From the NCBI RefSeq assembly GCF_004135345.1, contig NZ_CP035495.1, forward strand, positions 3,720,001 to 3,784,000: a DNA stretch of 64,000 nucleotides. The letters are read 5' to 3'. This document shows, in pieces, positions 43,130 to 51,122 of this stretch. How positions within the stretch are numbered: the stretch's first letter is position 1; each line of letters starts with the position of its first letter. Below the pieces are notes generated by a model. The model did no database searches and was not told the origin of the DNA. It saw only the letters and a list, made by a program, of their open reading frames with translations. Both the position numbers and the translations under genes were made by a program. The stretch is from Xylanimonas allomyrinae. GTDB lineage: Bacteria; Actinomycetota; Actinomycetes; Actinomycetales; Cellulomonadaceae.

Positions 43130-45844
43130 ATGACCGCCACGGCCCTCCCGCGTCACGTGCCGCCGCCTGCGCCGCAGCCGGTGTCGCCGTCCGTGCGCGC
43201 CGAGCCCCGCTGGGCGCGGCCCGCCGGGACGGCGCTGCTCGGGCGCGTGTCCGGGTCCGGCCTGGCCAGGCCCGCGTACCTGGTGCGCCGCCCGGACGGG
43301 CAGGTCGTTCAGGTCTCCGAGCTGGTCAACACCGTGCTCGCGCGCCTCGACCCGCGTCGCACCGCCGCCGAGGTCGCCGCGGCCGTCTCGAGCGCCTACG
43401 GGCGCACGCTCACCGCCGACGGCCTCCACCACCTCGTCACCATGAAGCTGCGGCCCGCGGGCCTGGCCGACGACGCCGCGACGCAGCGCGCGCCGGGCCC
43501 GGCCGCTCCGCGCTCGGCGCCGCTGCTGAGCCTCGCGCTGCGCGGCACGGTCGTCCCCGCGCGCGCGGTGCGCCGTGTCGCCCGCGTGCTCACCCCCACG
43601 TTCCATCCGGCCGTCGTGGCCGCCGTGCTCGCCGCCTGGGTCGCCGTCGTCGTCGCCGTCGTGCTGCGCGCGCAGGTGCTCGACGCCGTCGCGACCGTGC
43701 TTCGGACACCCGCCGTGCTCGTGGGCGTCTTCGCGCTCATGACGTTCTGCGAGCTGGTCCACGAGCTGGGCCACGCGGTCGCGTGCTCGTCCTCGGGTGC
43801 GACGCCGGGGCGTGTCGGCGTCGGCGTCTACCTGCTCGCGCCCGCGTTCTTCACCAACGTGACGGACTCCTACCGGCTCGGCCGGGCCGGGCGGCTGCGC
43901 ACCGACCTGGGCGGCCTGTACTACACCGTGTGGTGCATGCTCGCCGTCGCGATCGCGCAGCTCGCGACCGGCGACCCGGTGCTGCTCGTCGTGCTCGTGC
44001 TCCTGCACGTCGAGGCCGCAGAGCAGCTCCTGCCGGCCGTGCGGCTCGACGGCTACTACGTGCTCGCCGACCTCGCGGGCGTCCCCGACCTGTTCGGGCG
44101 TGTCGCTCCCGTGCTGCGCTCCGTCCTGCCCGGCCGCGCCGTCGACCCTCGCGTGGCCGACATGCTGCCGTGGGCGCGGCGGGCCGTCACCGCGTGGGTG
44201 CTGCTCGTGGTGCCGCTGCTCGCGGGCGGGCTGGTGTGGCTCGCCTGGCACGTGCCGCAGCTCGCGCGCACGCTCGCCGACGCCGTCGCGCACCAGTGGT
44301 CCCTGCTCGACGCCGCACTGGTGGCCCACCAGTGGCCGGGCGTCGCCCTCGGGCTCGTCTCGCTCGCCCTGCTGGCCGTGCCCGTGGCCGGAGTGGCGGC
44401 GTTCGTGGCCCGCATCGTGCAGACGGCCGCCGCCCTCGTGCGCCGCCGGTACGCCCACACCCGGCACGAGGGCCGCGACCGCGAACGATCCAGGAGGCAG
44501 ATCATGGACGCGATCACCACCCCGGGCGCCCACACGGGCCCCGGACGAGCCGACGACGACGCAGGCCCGGGTGCTCCGCGCCCGCCCGCGGCCGTCGCCG
44601 ACCCGTGGTTCACTCCCGAGCTCCCGAGCTGGTCCTCGGGGTTCGACCTGCTCGCCGCCCTCGGCCGCGAGCCGGCCGTGCCCGGGCAGAAGCGCGACGC
44701 CGCACGTGCGCCCGCGTTCGACGACGCCCGGCACCTCGACGCAGGGCCGGGCGCGGCACCAGCCCCGCCGGCCCGCACCGCTGGTCTCGCCGTCATCCCA
44801 GCGGCCGCTCGGACGACCACTCTCGACGGCGGCCCCGAGGGCGGCCCCGACGGCGGTGCTGCACGCGGCCCCGAGGGCGGCCCCGGCGACGGCACCCGCC
44901 TGAGCGGTCTCACCGCGGCCGACCTGACCGACGCCACCGTGCTGGGCGCCCCGCGCCGGGTCGCCGCGACCGGCTGGCGTCGCGCCGTGCGCGCCGGCAC
45001 GCACGGCGCCGTCGCTCTCGGCCCCAGCCGCGCCGAGCTGCGCCACGAGGCCGTGCTCGACCGCGTCCGCACGCCCATCGACGGGACCCGCCGCGTGCTC
45101 GTCATGAGCCGCAAGGGAGGTGTCGGCAAGACGTCCGTGACCGTCGGGCTCGGCGCGACGTTCGCGAGCCTGCGCGGGGACCGCGTCGTCGCCGTCGACG
45201 CCAACCCCGACGCCGGCAACCTGGCCCGGCGCATCGCGGGGGACTGCGACCGCACCGTCACCGACCTGCTCGCCGACGCCGACCGGATCGACAGCTTCTC
45301 GACGATGCGCCGCTACACCTCGCAGTGCCCCGAGTCGCGCCTGGAGGTGCTCGCGTCGAACGACGACGCCCGCATCACGCAGGCGCTCGACCGCGCCGCC
45401 TACGAGCGCGTCGTCGGCCTGCTCGACCACTACTACAACCTGGTGCTGCTCGACACCGGCACAGGCATTCTCGACAGCGCCAACCAGGGCCTGCTCGCCG
45501 AGGCGGACGAGCTCGTGCTGGTGCTGCGCCCCGCGCTCGACGGCGCCCGCGCCGGCGCGCAGACGCTCGACTGGCTCGAGGAGCACGGTCACGGGAACCT
45601 GGTCGGCACTGCCGTGGTCGTCGTCAACGGGGTGGCCGACCCGGCAGACCCGGCCGTCGGCATCGTGCGCGAGCACTTCGAGCAACGGTGCGCGCACGTG
45701 GCGCTCGTCCCGTGGGACAAGACGCTGCTCGCCGGCGGGCGCACCACGCTGGGCGCGCTCGCCCCGCGCACACGTGAGGCGTTCATGCAGGTCGCGGCCG
45801 CACTCGCCGACTCGTTCCACGAGCGCGGGAGGGCCGACCGGTGA
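43130..45844 (+). CDS. PqqD-like domain + M50 membrane protease + MinD/ParA-like ATPase fusion
   Basis: 904 aa. Residues ~40-118 form a PqqD-like winged helix (YLVRRPDGQVVQVSELV ... LHHLVTMKLRPAGL), a fold that often binds peptide leaders. Residues ~150-445 are a polytopic M50 peptidase with H-E-x-x-H in VHELGHAVAC (near 211) and the distal Asp in RLDGYYVLADL. Residues ~460-625 are a Pro/Gly linker, and ~645-904 are a MinD/CpsD-like ATPase with deviant Walker A RKGGVGKTS and VVAVDANPDAGNL. An internal AGGAGG/ATG at 44492-44506, in frame, could also start the ATPase alone (446 aa). Likely recognises and cleaves or moves the two peptides; proposed, not shown. Confidence 0.83.
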   Translation: MTATALPRHVPPPAPQPVSPSVRAEPRWARPAGTALLGRVSGSGLARPAYLVRRPDGQVVQVSELVNTVLARLDPRRTAAEVAAAVSSAYGRTLTADGLHHLVTMKLRPAGLADDAATQRAPGPAAPRSAPLLSLALRGTVVPARAVRRVARVLTPTFHPAVVAAVLAAWVAVVVAVVLRAQVLDAVATVLRTPAVLVGVFALMTFCELVHELGHAVACSSSGATPGRVGVGVYLLAPAFFTNVTDSYRLGRAGRLRTDLGGLYYTVWCMLAVAIAQLATGDPVLLVVLVLLHVEAAEQLLPAVRLDGYYVLADLAGVPDLFGRVAPVLRSVLPGRAVDPRVADMLPWARRAVTAWVLLVVPLLAGGLVWLAWHVPQLARTLADAVAHQWSLLDAALVAHQWPGVALGLVSLALLAVPVAGVAAFVARIVQTAAALVRRRYAHTRHEGRDRERSRRQIMDAITTPGAHTGPGRADDDAGPGAPRPPAAVADPWFTPELPSWSSGFDLLAALGREPAVPGQKRDAARAPAFDDARHLDAGPGAAPAPPARTAGLAVIPAAARTTTLDGGPEGGPDGGAARGPEGGPGDGTRLSGLTAADLTDATVLGAPRRVAATGWRRAVRAGTHGAVALGPSRAELRHEAVLDRVRTPIDGTRRVLVMSRKGGVGKTSVTVGLGATFASLRGDRVVAVDANPDAGNLARRIAGDCDRTVTDLLADADRIDSFSTMRRYTSQCPESRLEVLASNDDARITQALDRAAYERVVGLLDHYYNLVLLDTGTGILDSANQGLLAEADELVLVLRPALDGARAGAQTLDWLEEHGHGNLVGTAVVVVNGVADPADPAVGIVREHFEQRCAHVALVPWDKTLLAGGRTTLGALAPRTREAFMQVAAALADSFHERGRADR
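44492..44506 (+). promoter_or_regulatory. Internal ribosome site and in-frame ATG for the ATPase domain
   Basis: AGGAGG at 44492-44497, 6-nt spacer, ATG at 44504-44506, exactly at the junction between the M50 and MinD-like parts and in the same frame. Confidence 0.6.
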
Positions 45845-46938
45845 GGGCCCCCGGTACCGCGACGTCGAGCGTCGCCGTGCTGGTGGCGTCCGCGCTGCTC
45901 GCCGGGGCGGCCTGGCTCCCGCAGGCGCCCTGGTTCCCGCACGCGTCCTGGTCCTGGGGGACGCAGTCCGACGTCGAGCTGGTCGCGACGGCGCACACCG
46001 ACGTCGGACGCTCGGCGCTGACCGACGCGCGGGGCCGCACCTTCGCCGTGCGCGACGGCGGTCACGCACGGGCGACGGCGACGGCGTCGGCCCTGTGCGA
46101 CGGGTGCGCCGGCCGGGCGGCGACCGTCGAGGTCGTGTACGTGCCCCGCGGCGGGGCGACGGCCGACAACGTGGCCGCCGCGTGGGCGTCGGGCGGGTCG
46201 GGGACGGCCAGCGCGGTGGCCGTGCAGGTCGTCGTCCAGCGGCCCGGCACGGGCGTGACCGCGAGCAACCGCGCGCTCGCCGTCTCGGCCGACTGCGCGG
46301 GATGCACCGCCGAAGCCGTCGCGGTGCAGGTGGTCGTGCTCACGCGGCTCGACCGGACGGTCTCTGCGCGCACCCGGGCGCTGCTCGAGAACCTCGCGGA
46401 CGTGCTCGGCACTCCGGTGCCGGACGGGCCGCACCTGCGCCGGTCGCACCACAGCGGGCCGTGGGCGCGCGGGGCGGCGTTCCCGGCGCCCGACGGCGCG
46501 CGCGGCCGGTCGCCATGGGCCGCGACACTGCTCGCGCCCGCGCCGCTCGCCCGACCGGTGGTGCTGGGCGAGCGGGTGGTGCTGGGGGCGTCGGTGCCGT
46601 CGGGGGAGCAGGAACGGCTGGGGGACCCGGCGTCGTCGGGCTCGCCGCCGCCGACCGCCGCGCCGGACGAGCCGGTCGCCCCGGCTCCCGCACCGGGGGA
46701 GGGTCCCGACGCCGGGGACTCACCGGAGCCTCCGCCGGGCCCAGGGACGCCGGGCCCGTCACCCTCCACGTCGCCCGTCGTCCCCAGCCCGGCGCCGTCG
46801 CCTGCGGTGATGCGGCCCCTGCCCGCGCCCGACGATCCCACGCCGAGCGCGGCCGAGGGGGCGCTCGACGCGGTGCTGGCCCAGCTCGCGAGGGACTACA
46901 TGACGGGGGCGGTCACGGTCGACGTCGACGAGGGATGA
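45841..46938 (+). CDS. Secreted CxxC repeat protein of the peptide locus
   Basis: 365 aa, function unknown. GTG start overlaps the fusion gene by 4 bp. Signal peptide about 1-25. Residues ~70-170 hold three tandem modules; the first and third contain C-x-x-C (CDGC, CAGC), and each ends in A-V/T-V/A-V-E/Q-V-V. The third module aligns without gaps to the core of peptides 1 and 2. A basic segment, then a long Pro/Ser/Gly-rich tail (~240-330) typical of wall-spanning regions, complete the protein. No LPxTG seen. Probably the exported partner or scaffold of the peptides. Confidence 0.75.
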   Translation: MRAPGTATSSVAVLVASALLAGAAWLPQAPWFPHASWSWGTQSDVELVATAHTDVGRSALTDARGRTFAVRDGGHARATATASALCDGCAGRAATVEVVYVPRGGATADNVAAAWASGGSGTASAVAVQVVVQRPGTGVTASNRALAVSADCAGCTAEAVAVQVVVLTRLDRTVSARTRALLENLADVLGTPVPDGPHLRRSHHSGPWARGAAFPAPDGARGRSPWAATLLAPAPLARPVVLGERVVLGASVPSGEQERLGDPASSGSPPPTAAPDEPVAPAPAPGEGPDAGDSPEPPPGPGTPGPSPSTSPVVPSPAPSPAVMRPLPAPDDPTPSAAEGALDAVLAQLARDYMTGAVTVDVDEG

Positions 46939-46980
46939 CACGTGGCCGCTGGTCGCGGTCGCTCGCGGCCCCCGCACACG

Positions 46981-47022
46981 ACGAAGCACCCGCCCGGGCC
47001 ACGGCCCGAGCGGGTGCTTCGT
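46981..47022. terminator. Strong bidirectional terminator
   Basis: ACGAAGCACCCGC pairs with GCGGGTGCTTCGT, continued by CGGGCC/GGCCCG with one mismatch and a 2-nt gap, giving a 42-bp hairpin between the convergent peptide locus and the sugar ABC genes. Confidence 0.85.
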
Positions 47023-47053
47023 GTGTGCCGCGCAGGCGGCAGGTCGGGGCCGG

Positions 47054-47976
47054 TCAGCCCTTCACTGCCCCCGAGAGGCCGTTGACGATGTGCTTCTCCA
47101 TGGTGAGGAAGAAGATCAGCGCCGGGATCATGGCGAGCGAGGTGAACGCCATGATCATCGTCGTCGAGGACGAGAACTGGGTCTGGAACGCCTGGACACC
47201 AAGGGGAGTGTGACAGACGCGTTCATCCCGAAGATGTTGACGTTGGCGCCACCGACGCGCAGCACGAACAGCGGGAGCATGTACGCGTTCCACGAACCGA
47301 CGAACGCGAGCACGCCCACCGTGACCATGCCCGGCTTCGCGAGCGGGAGCAGGATGCGGAAGAAGAAGCCGGTGCGCGTCGTCCCGTCGAGGGCCGCGGC
47401 CTCCTCCAGCTCCTTGGGGATGGCCTTGATGAACGGGGTGAGGATGACCACCGTCGTCGGCAGCGCGAACGCCACCTGCGGGATGATCACACCCGCCCAG
47501 GTCCCGATGAGGCCGACGCTCTGCAGGATCATCCAGGTCGGCAGGATGGCGATGGTCGCCGGGAACATGAGGCCGGCGGCGAAGATGCTGAACAGCACCG
47601 GGCCACCCTTCATGTTGAACCGGGCGATCGCGTAGGCGACCGAGACGCCCAGGACGACGACGAGCGCCGTCGTGATGAGGGCGATCGACACCGACGCGAT
47701 GACCTGGCCGAAGAACATCGGGCCGAACCGCGTCGTCGGGTCGAGGATCTGGCCGTAGTTCGACCAGACCCACGGGTCGGGCAGGCCGCCCGGGTTCAGC
47801 AGGAGCTGCGGGTTGGTCCGGAAGCCGCCGAGGACGACGAACAGGACGGGCCCGATCGACAGCGCGAGCGCCACGAGGGCGACGAGGTAGACCCACGGCT
47901 GGCTCCAGGAGAACACCCGCTTGTGGCGGATCTCCGGTGTCGCCTCGGAGGTGCGGTCAAGAGTCACAGCGGCCAC
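47054..47976 (-). CDS. Sugar ABC transporter permease (MalG type), frame broken near 47205
   Basis: 307 aa when repaired. GTG at 47976 with AAAGGAG upstream. Six hydrophobic segments; coupling loop IPKELEEAAALDGTTRTGFFFRILLPLAKPG. Reading is good to NASVTLPL, then shifts at the G4 run 47203-47206 (plus strand); the continuation GVQAFQTQFSSSTTMIMAFTSLAMIPALIFFLTMEKHIV in another frame completes a normal MalG C-terminus ending LSGAVKG. One missing base explains it. Last gene of the SBP-permease-permease operon. Confidence 0.88.
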
Positions 47977-47977
47977 G

Positions 47978-49012
47978 TCAGGACTCCTTTCCGATGTCGC
48001 GGCTGAGGATGAAGCGCTGGTAGAGCAGCGCGACGATCAGCGTGATGACGAACAGCACGATGGCGATCGCTGAGCCGTAGCCGACGCGGTTGCGGTTCAT
48101 GCCCTGGTCGACCATGAAGGTCGCCATGGTGTGCATGCCGGTGCGGCCAGGCTGCTGGCCGGTGAGGATCCACACCATGTCGAAGAGCTGGAACGACCCG
48201 ATGAGGGACAGGAACGCCCAGATGCGGATCGTGGGGCCCAGCAGCGGGATGGTGATCTTGCGCTGGGTCTGCCACCACGTGGCGCCGTCGATCGCGGCGG
48301 CCTCGTTGAGCTCCTCGGGCACGCCGGACAGGCCGGCGAGGAACAGGATGATCGCCAGGCCCACGTACTTCCAGGTCAGGATGGCGAAGACGGCCCAGAA
48401 GGTGCGCGACCCGAGGATCGCGAACATGCCGGCGTCCGCCGGTGCGGCGCTGGTGTCCATGAGCCACTGGAAGTTCGCGAACTGCTCGAACCCGAGGCGG
48501 GTCAGCCAGTCGTTGACCGCACCCTGAGGCGAGAGCATGAGGCTGAAGATGACGCCGGTGATGACCTCGGAGAGGACATACGGCACGAAGATCATCAGCC
48601 GGAAGAATCCACGGAACCGCATCTTGCGGTTGAGCAGCAGCGCGACACCGATCGCGATGGGTCCCTGGATGAGCAGCGACATCACGGCGATGAGGAAGTT
48701 GTTGCGCACCGCGTGCCAGAACCACGGCTGGCCGAGGGTCTCACCACGTCCCGTGGTGAAGATCTCCGTGAAGTTCTGGAACCCGACGAAGTCGCGGATC
48801 GGACTGGTCGGCGTGCCGTTGAACAGCGAGAGGACGACGGCGTAGCCGATCGGGACGAAGACGAAGAGCACGAAGACGAGGAGCGCCGGCCCGGTGAACC
48901 CGATCACCTCGAGGCGCCCACGCCGCCGGCGTGCCCGCGCCGCCTTGCTGAGCGTAGGGGTAGACCCCCGGGCGGCGTCGGCCGCCCGGGGGTCAGTCTC
49001 GACTGCGGACAC
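47978..49012 (-). CDS. Sugar ABC transporter permease (MalF type)
   Basis: 344 aa, GTG start at 49012. After a charged N-terminus, FTGPALLVFVLFVFVPIGYAVVLSLFNG begins the membrane domain; the EAA loop is PEELNEAAAIDGATWWQTQRKITIPLL. Codons ~6-17 overlap a strong inverted repeat (48963-48994). Stop lies 2 bp before the next permease start. No ATPase gene in the operon. Confidence 0.93.
   Translation of the reverse strand: MSAVETDPRAADAARGSTPTLSKAARARRRRGRLEVIGFTGPALLVFVLFVFVPIGYAVVLSLFNGTPTSPIRDFVGFQNFTEIFTTGRGETLGQPWFWHAVRNNFLIAVMSLLIQGPIAIGVALLLNRKMRFRGFFRLMIFVPYVLSEVITGVIFSLMLSPQGAVNDWLTRLGFEQFANFQWLMDTSAAPADAGMFAILGSRTFWAVFAILTWKYVGLAIILFLAGLSGVPEELNEAAAIDGATWWQTQRKITIPLLGPTIRIWAFLSLIGSFQLFDMVWILTGQQPGRTGMHTMATFMVDQGMNRNRVGYGSAIAIVLFVITLIVALLYQRFILSRDIGKES
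48963..48994. other. Perfect 14-bp inverted repeat just after the binding-protein gene
   Basis: GACCCCCGGGCGGC / GCCGCCCGGGGGTC with a 4-nt loop, 24 bp downstream of the binding-protein stop on the minus strand and inside the start of the permease gene. Could attenuate transcription or stabilise the upstream mRNA so that binding protein exceeds permease. Confidence 0.65.
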
Positions 49013-49017
49013 TGAGG

Positions 49018-50340
49018 TCAGCCTGCCCAGGAGTTCGAGATGGCGTCGACGACCTGCTGCGGCGTGCCGTTGCCCTGCATGAACTGCACGATCGCGTCGT
49101 TCATCGGGTTGGCGACGGCCGGGCCGAACGCGGTGTCGAGCCAGAGCTGGACACCCGAGGCGTTGGCGAGAGCCTTCTGGGCCGCGGCCTGAGCCGGGTC
49201 CTCGATCTCGGCGCCGAGGGAGGCGAGAGCCGGCGAGTTGCCGAGCGCGACGTAACGGCGCTGCACGTCCTCCGAGAGGATGTACTTGAGGAAGTCGACC
49301 GTCTCGGCCGGGGCGTCGGCGTGGACGGAGAAGCCGTCGCCGCCACCGAGGATGCGGCCGTCGCCCTCACCGTTCGCGAACGCGGGGAAGGGGAACCAAC
49401 CGAGGTGGTTCTCCTGGAGCTCCTGCGAGTTCTCGTCGAGGCCGTTGGCCTCGTTGTAGATGCCACCCATGACGCCGCCGTTCCAGACGCCCATGAGCTC
49501 CGACGCGGCCTGGCCGAGAGCGACCATGCCGGCCGACGACGCGGCACCCTGCTGGGCCGAGGTGGCCTGCCAGCCGTCGTTGAACGCGTTCGCGTCCAGG
49601 ATCGTCTGGAGGTTCTCGCCGGTCTTCTCCCACGCGGGGTCGGAGAAGTCACCGGTGGACATGGCCTTCTCGAACGTCTCGGGCGAGACGGTCGAGACGG
49701 CGGTGTGGTACCACCAGTGCGCGGCGGGCCAGCCGTCGAGGCCACCGACGGCGACCGGCGTGATGCCGGCGTCCTTCAGCGTGCTCCACGCGGCGAACAG
49801 CTCGTCCCAGGTGGTCGGGAAGTTGGTGGTGTCGAGGCCGGCCTTCTCCCACAGGTCGGTGTTGACCCAGAAGCCGGCGGGACCGAAGGTGTACGGCAGG
49901 CCGTAGGTCTTGCCGTCGACCTGCCACGCGGTGGCGGGGGTGCCGATCGCGTCGATCGTGTCCGAGGCCACGTCCGACAGGTCCTTGACGATGCCGTCCT
50001 CGACCCACTGGGCCAGCTCGCCGCCGCCCCAGCTCTGGAACAGGTCGGGAGCGTTGCCGCCGGCGAACGCGTTGGGGAGCACCGTGTTGCGGAGCTCCTC
50101 GTTCTGGAACGCCTGGATGTTGATCGTCACGCCCGGGTTCTTGTCCTCGAACTCCTGGGCGACGTCCTCCCAGAATCCGAGCAGCGGCTCGCCGGTGCCG
50201 TTGTGCCACCAGGTGATCTCGACGCCGTTGCCGTCGGCCGAGCCGCCGTTGCCGTTGTCGCCGCCACCGCAGGCGGCAGCGACCAGGGCGACGGTCGCTG
50301 CCATAGCGACCATGCCCCCTGCGCGAATCTTGGTCTTCAT
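49018..50340 (-). CDS. Sugar ABC transporter substrate-binding lipoprotein
   Basis: 440 aa, extracellular solute-binding protein family 1. Lipobox VAAACGGG with Cys near 24. VEITWWHNGTGEPLLGFWEDVAQEFEDKNPGV and GGNAPDLFQSWGGGELAQWVEDGIVKDLSDV are family features; the sequence resembles xylooligosaccharide/raffinose-type binders. ATG at 50340, ribosome site weak. First gene of the operon, with palindromic LacI-like sites upstream at 50421-50445. Confidence 0.92.
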   Translation of the reverse strand: MKTKIRAGGMVAMAATVALVAAACGGGDNGNGGSADGNGVEITWWHNGTGEPLLGFWEDVAQEFEDKNPGVTINIQAFQNEELRNTVLPNAFAGGNAPDLFQSWGGGELAQWVEDGIVKDLSDVASDTIDAIGTPATAWQVDGKTYGLPYTFGPAGFWVNTDLWEKAGLDTTNFPTTWDELFAAWSTLKDAGITPVAVGGLDGWPAAHWWYHTAVSTVSPETFEKAMSTGDFSDPAWEKTGENLQTILDANAFNDGWQATSAQQGAASSAGMVALGQAASELMGVWNGGVMGGIYNEANGLDENSQELQENHLGWFPFPAFANGEGDGRILGGGDGFSVHADAPAETVDFLKYILSEDVQRRYVALGNSPALASLGAEIEDPAQAAAQKALANASGVQLWLDTAFGPAVANPMNDAIVQFMQGNGTPQQVVDAISNSWAG

Positions 50341-50420
50341 GGAATGTCCAATCTGATCGGGCGACCGACGTGGTCGCATGAACCCATCCCACCGGGGTCC
50401 CGCTCCCCGTGGTGCGAGAG

Positions 50421-50445
50421 TGCGTGGAACCACGCATAAACGTTT
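50421..50445. promoter_or_regulatory. LacI-type palindromes upstream of the second sugar operon
   Basis: TGCGTGGAACCACGCA (50421-50436, 7-bp arms) abuts AAACGTTT (50438-50445); both are palindromes of the kind bound by LacI-family repressors. They lie about 80 bp before the binding-protein start. The rest of 50341-50675 shows nothing coding. Confidence 0.6.
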
Positions 50446-50675
50446 TCCTACTGTTGCGGGGGCACTCGATGGGCGCCACCGGAAGGCGCTTCCAGCGCCA
50501 GCGCCGGTGCGGCTGCTTGCCGTCGTCGTCGCGGGGCGTGCCGGACCCCGCAGAGCGCGCTCCGGAGGCCTACGAAGGCGCCCGCGCGCGGTGTCCTCAG
50601 GGCCCCGTTCGGTCGTCGGGCGCCCGCGCCGTGCCTGGTAGAGCGCGGTTCGGCGCGCCAACCTAGGGTGGGCGG

Positions 50676-51122
50676 ATGGGCAGTCTGGACGACGTGATGC
50701 GGACCGTGATCGACGCTGTCGACGGCGCCCTGGCCGGCGCCGTCATCGACGTCGAGACGGGTGCCCTGCTGGGGGCGGCGCACGAGGTGCCGTATTTCAC
50801 CCAGGACTACCTCGACGCCGTCGCCGCCGCGGCGATCGAGACCTTCCGTGGTGCGTCCGTGACGCGCGTCGAGGAGCTCATCGCGCAGCACCGCGGGGTG
50901 CCGCCCGAGCACCTCGTCGAGGAGGTCCAGGTCACCACGCGCGGCACGCTGCACTTCCTCACGACCGTGCCCGAGAGGCCGGACGTGGCAATCGTTCTTG
51001 TCATCGATCGACGTTCGAGCACCGGGATGGGCTGGGCGGCGACCCGCCGCGCGGCCGCCGAGGTGAGTCCGCTCCTGGACGCGCCCGACGCCGCCGCGCC
51101 GGGGTCTGGCGGCGCCGGATGA
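50676..51122 (+). CDS. Roadblock/LC7-like small protein
   Basis: 148 aa. MRTVIDAVDGALAGAVIDVETGALLGAAHE, TRVEELIAQHRG and TLHFLTTVPERPDVAIVLVIDRR give the helix-strand pattern of Roadblock/MglB-type regulatory proteins; assignment is by pattern and tentative. ATG 50676. Overlaps the next gene by 4 bp and begins a four-gene signalling operon, so a role in that partner-switching system is likely. Confidence 0.65.
   Translation: MGSLDDVMRTVIDAVDGALAGAVIDVETGALLGAAHEVPYFTQDYLDAVAAAAIETFRGASVTRVEELIAQHRGVPPEHLVEEVQVTTRGTLHFLTTVPERPDVAIVLVIDRRSSTGMGWAATRRAAAEVSPLLDAPDAAAPGSGGAG

Noticed and set aside
42692-46069. 1125-aa antisense frame over the peptide locus
   Set aside because: Low-complexity shadow frame with no domain; typical of GC-rich third-position bias.
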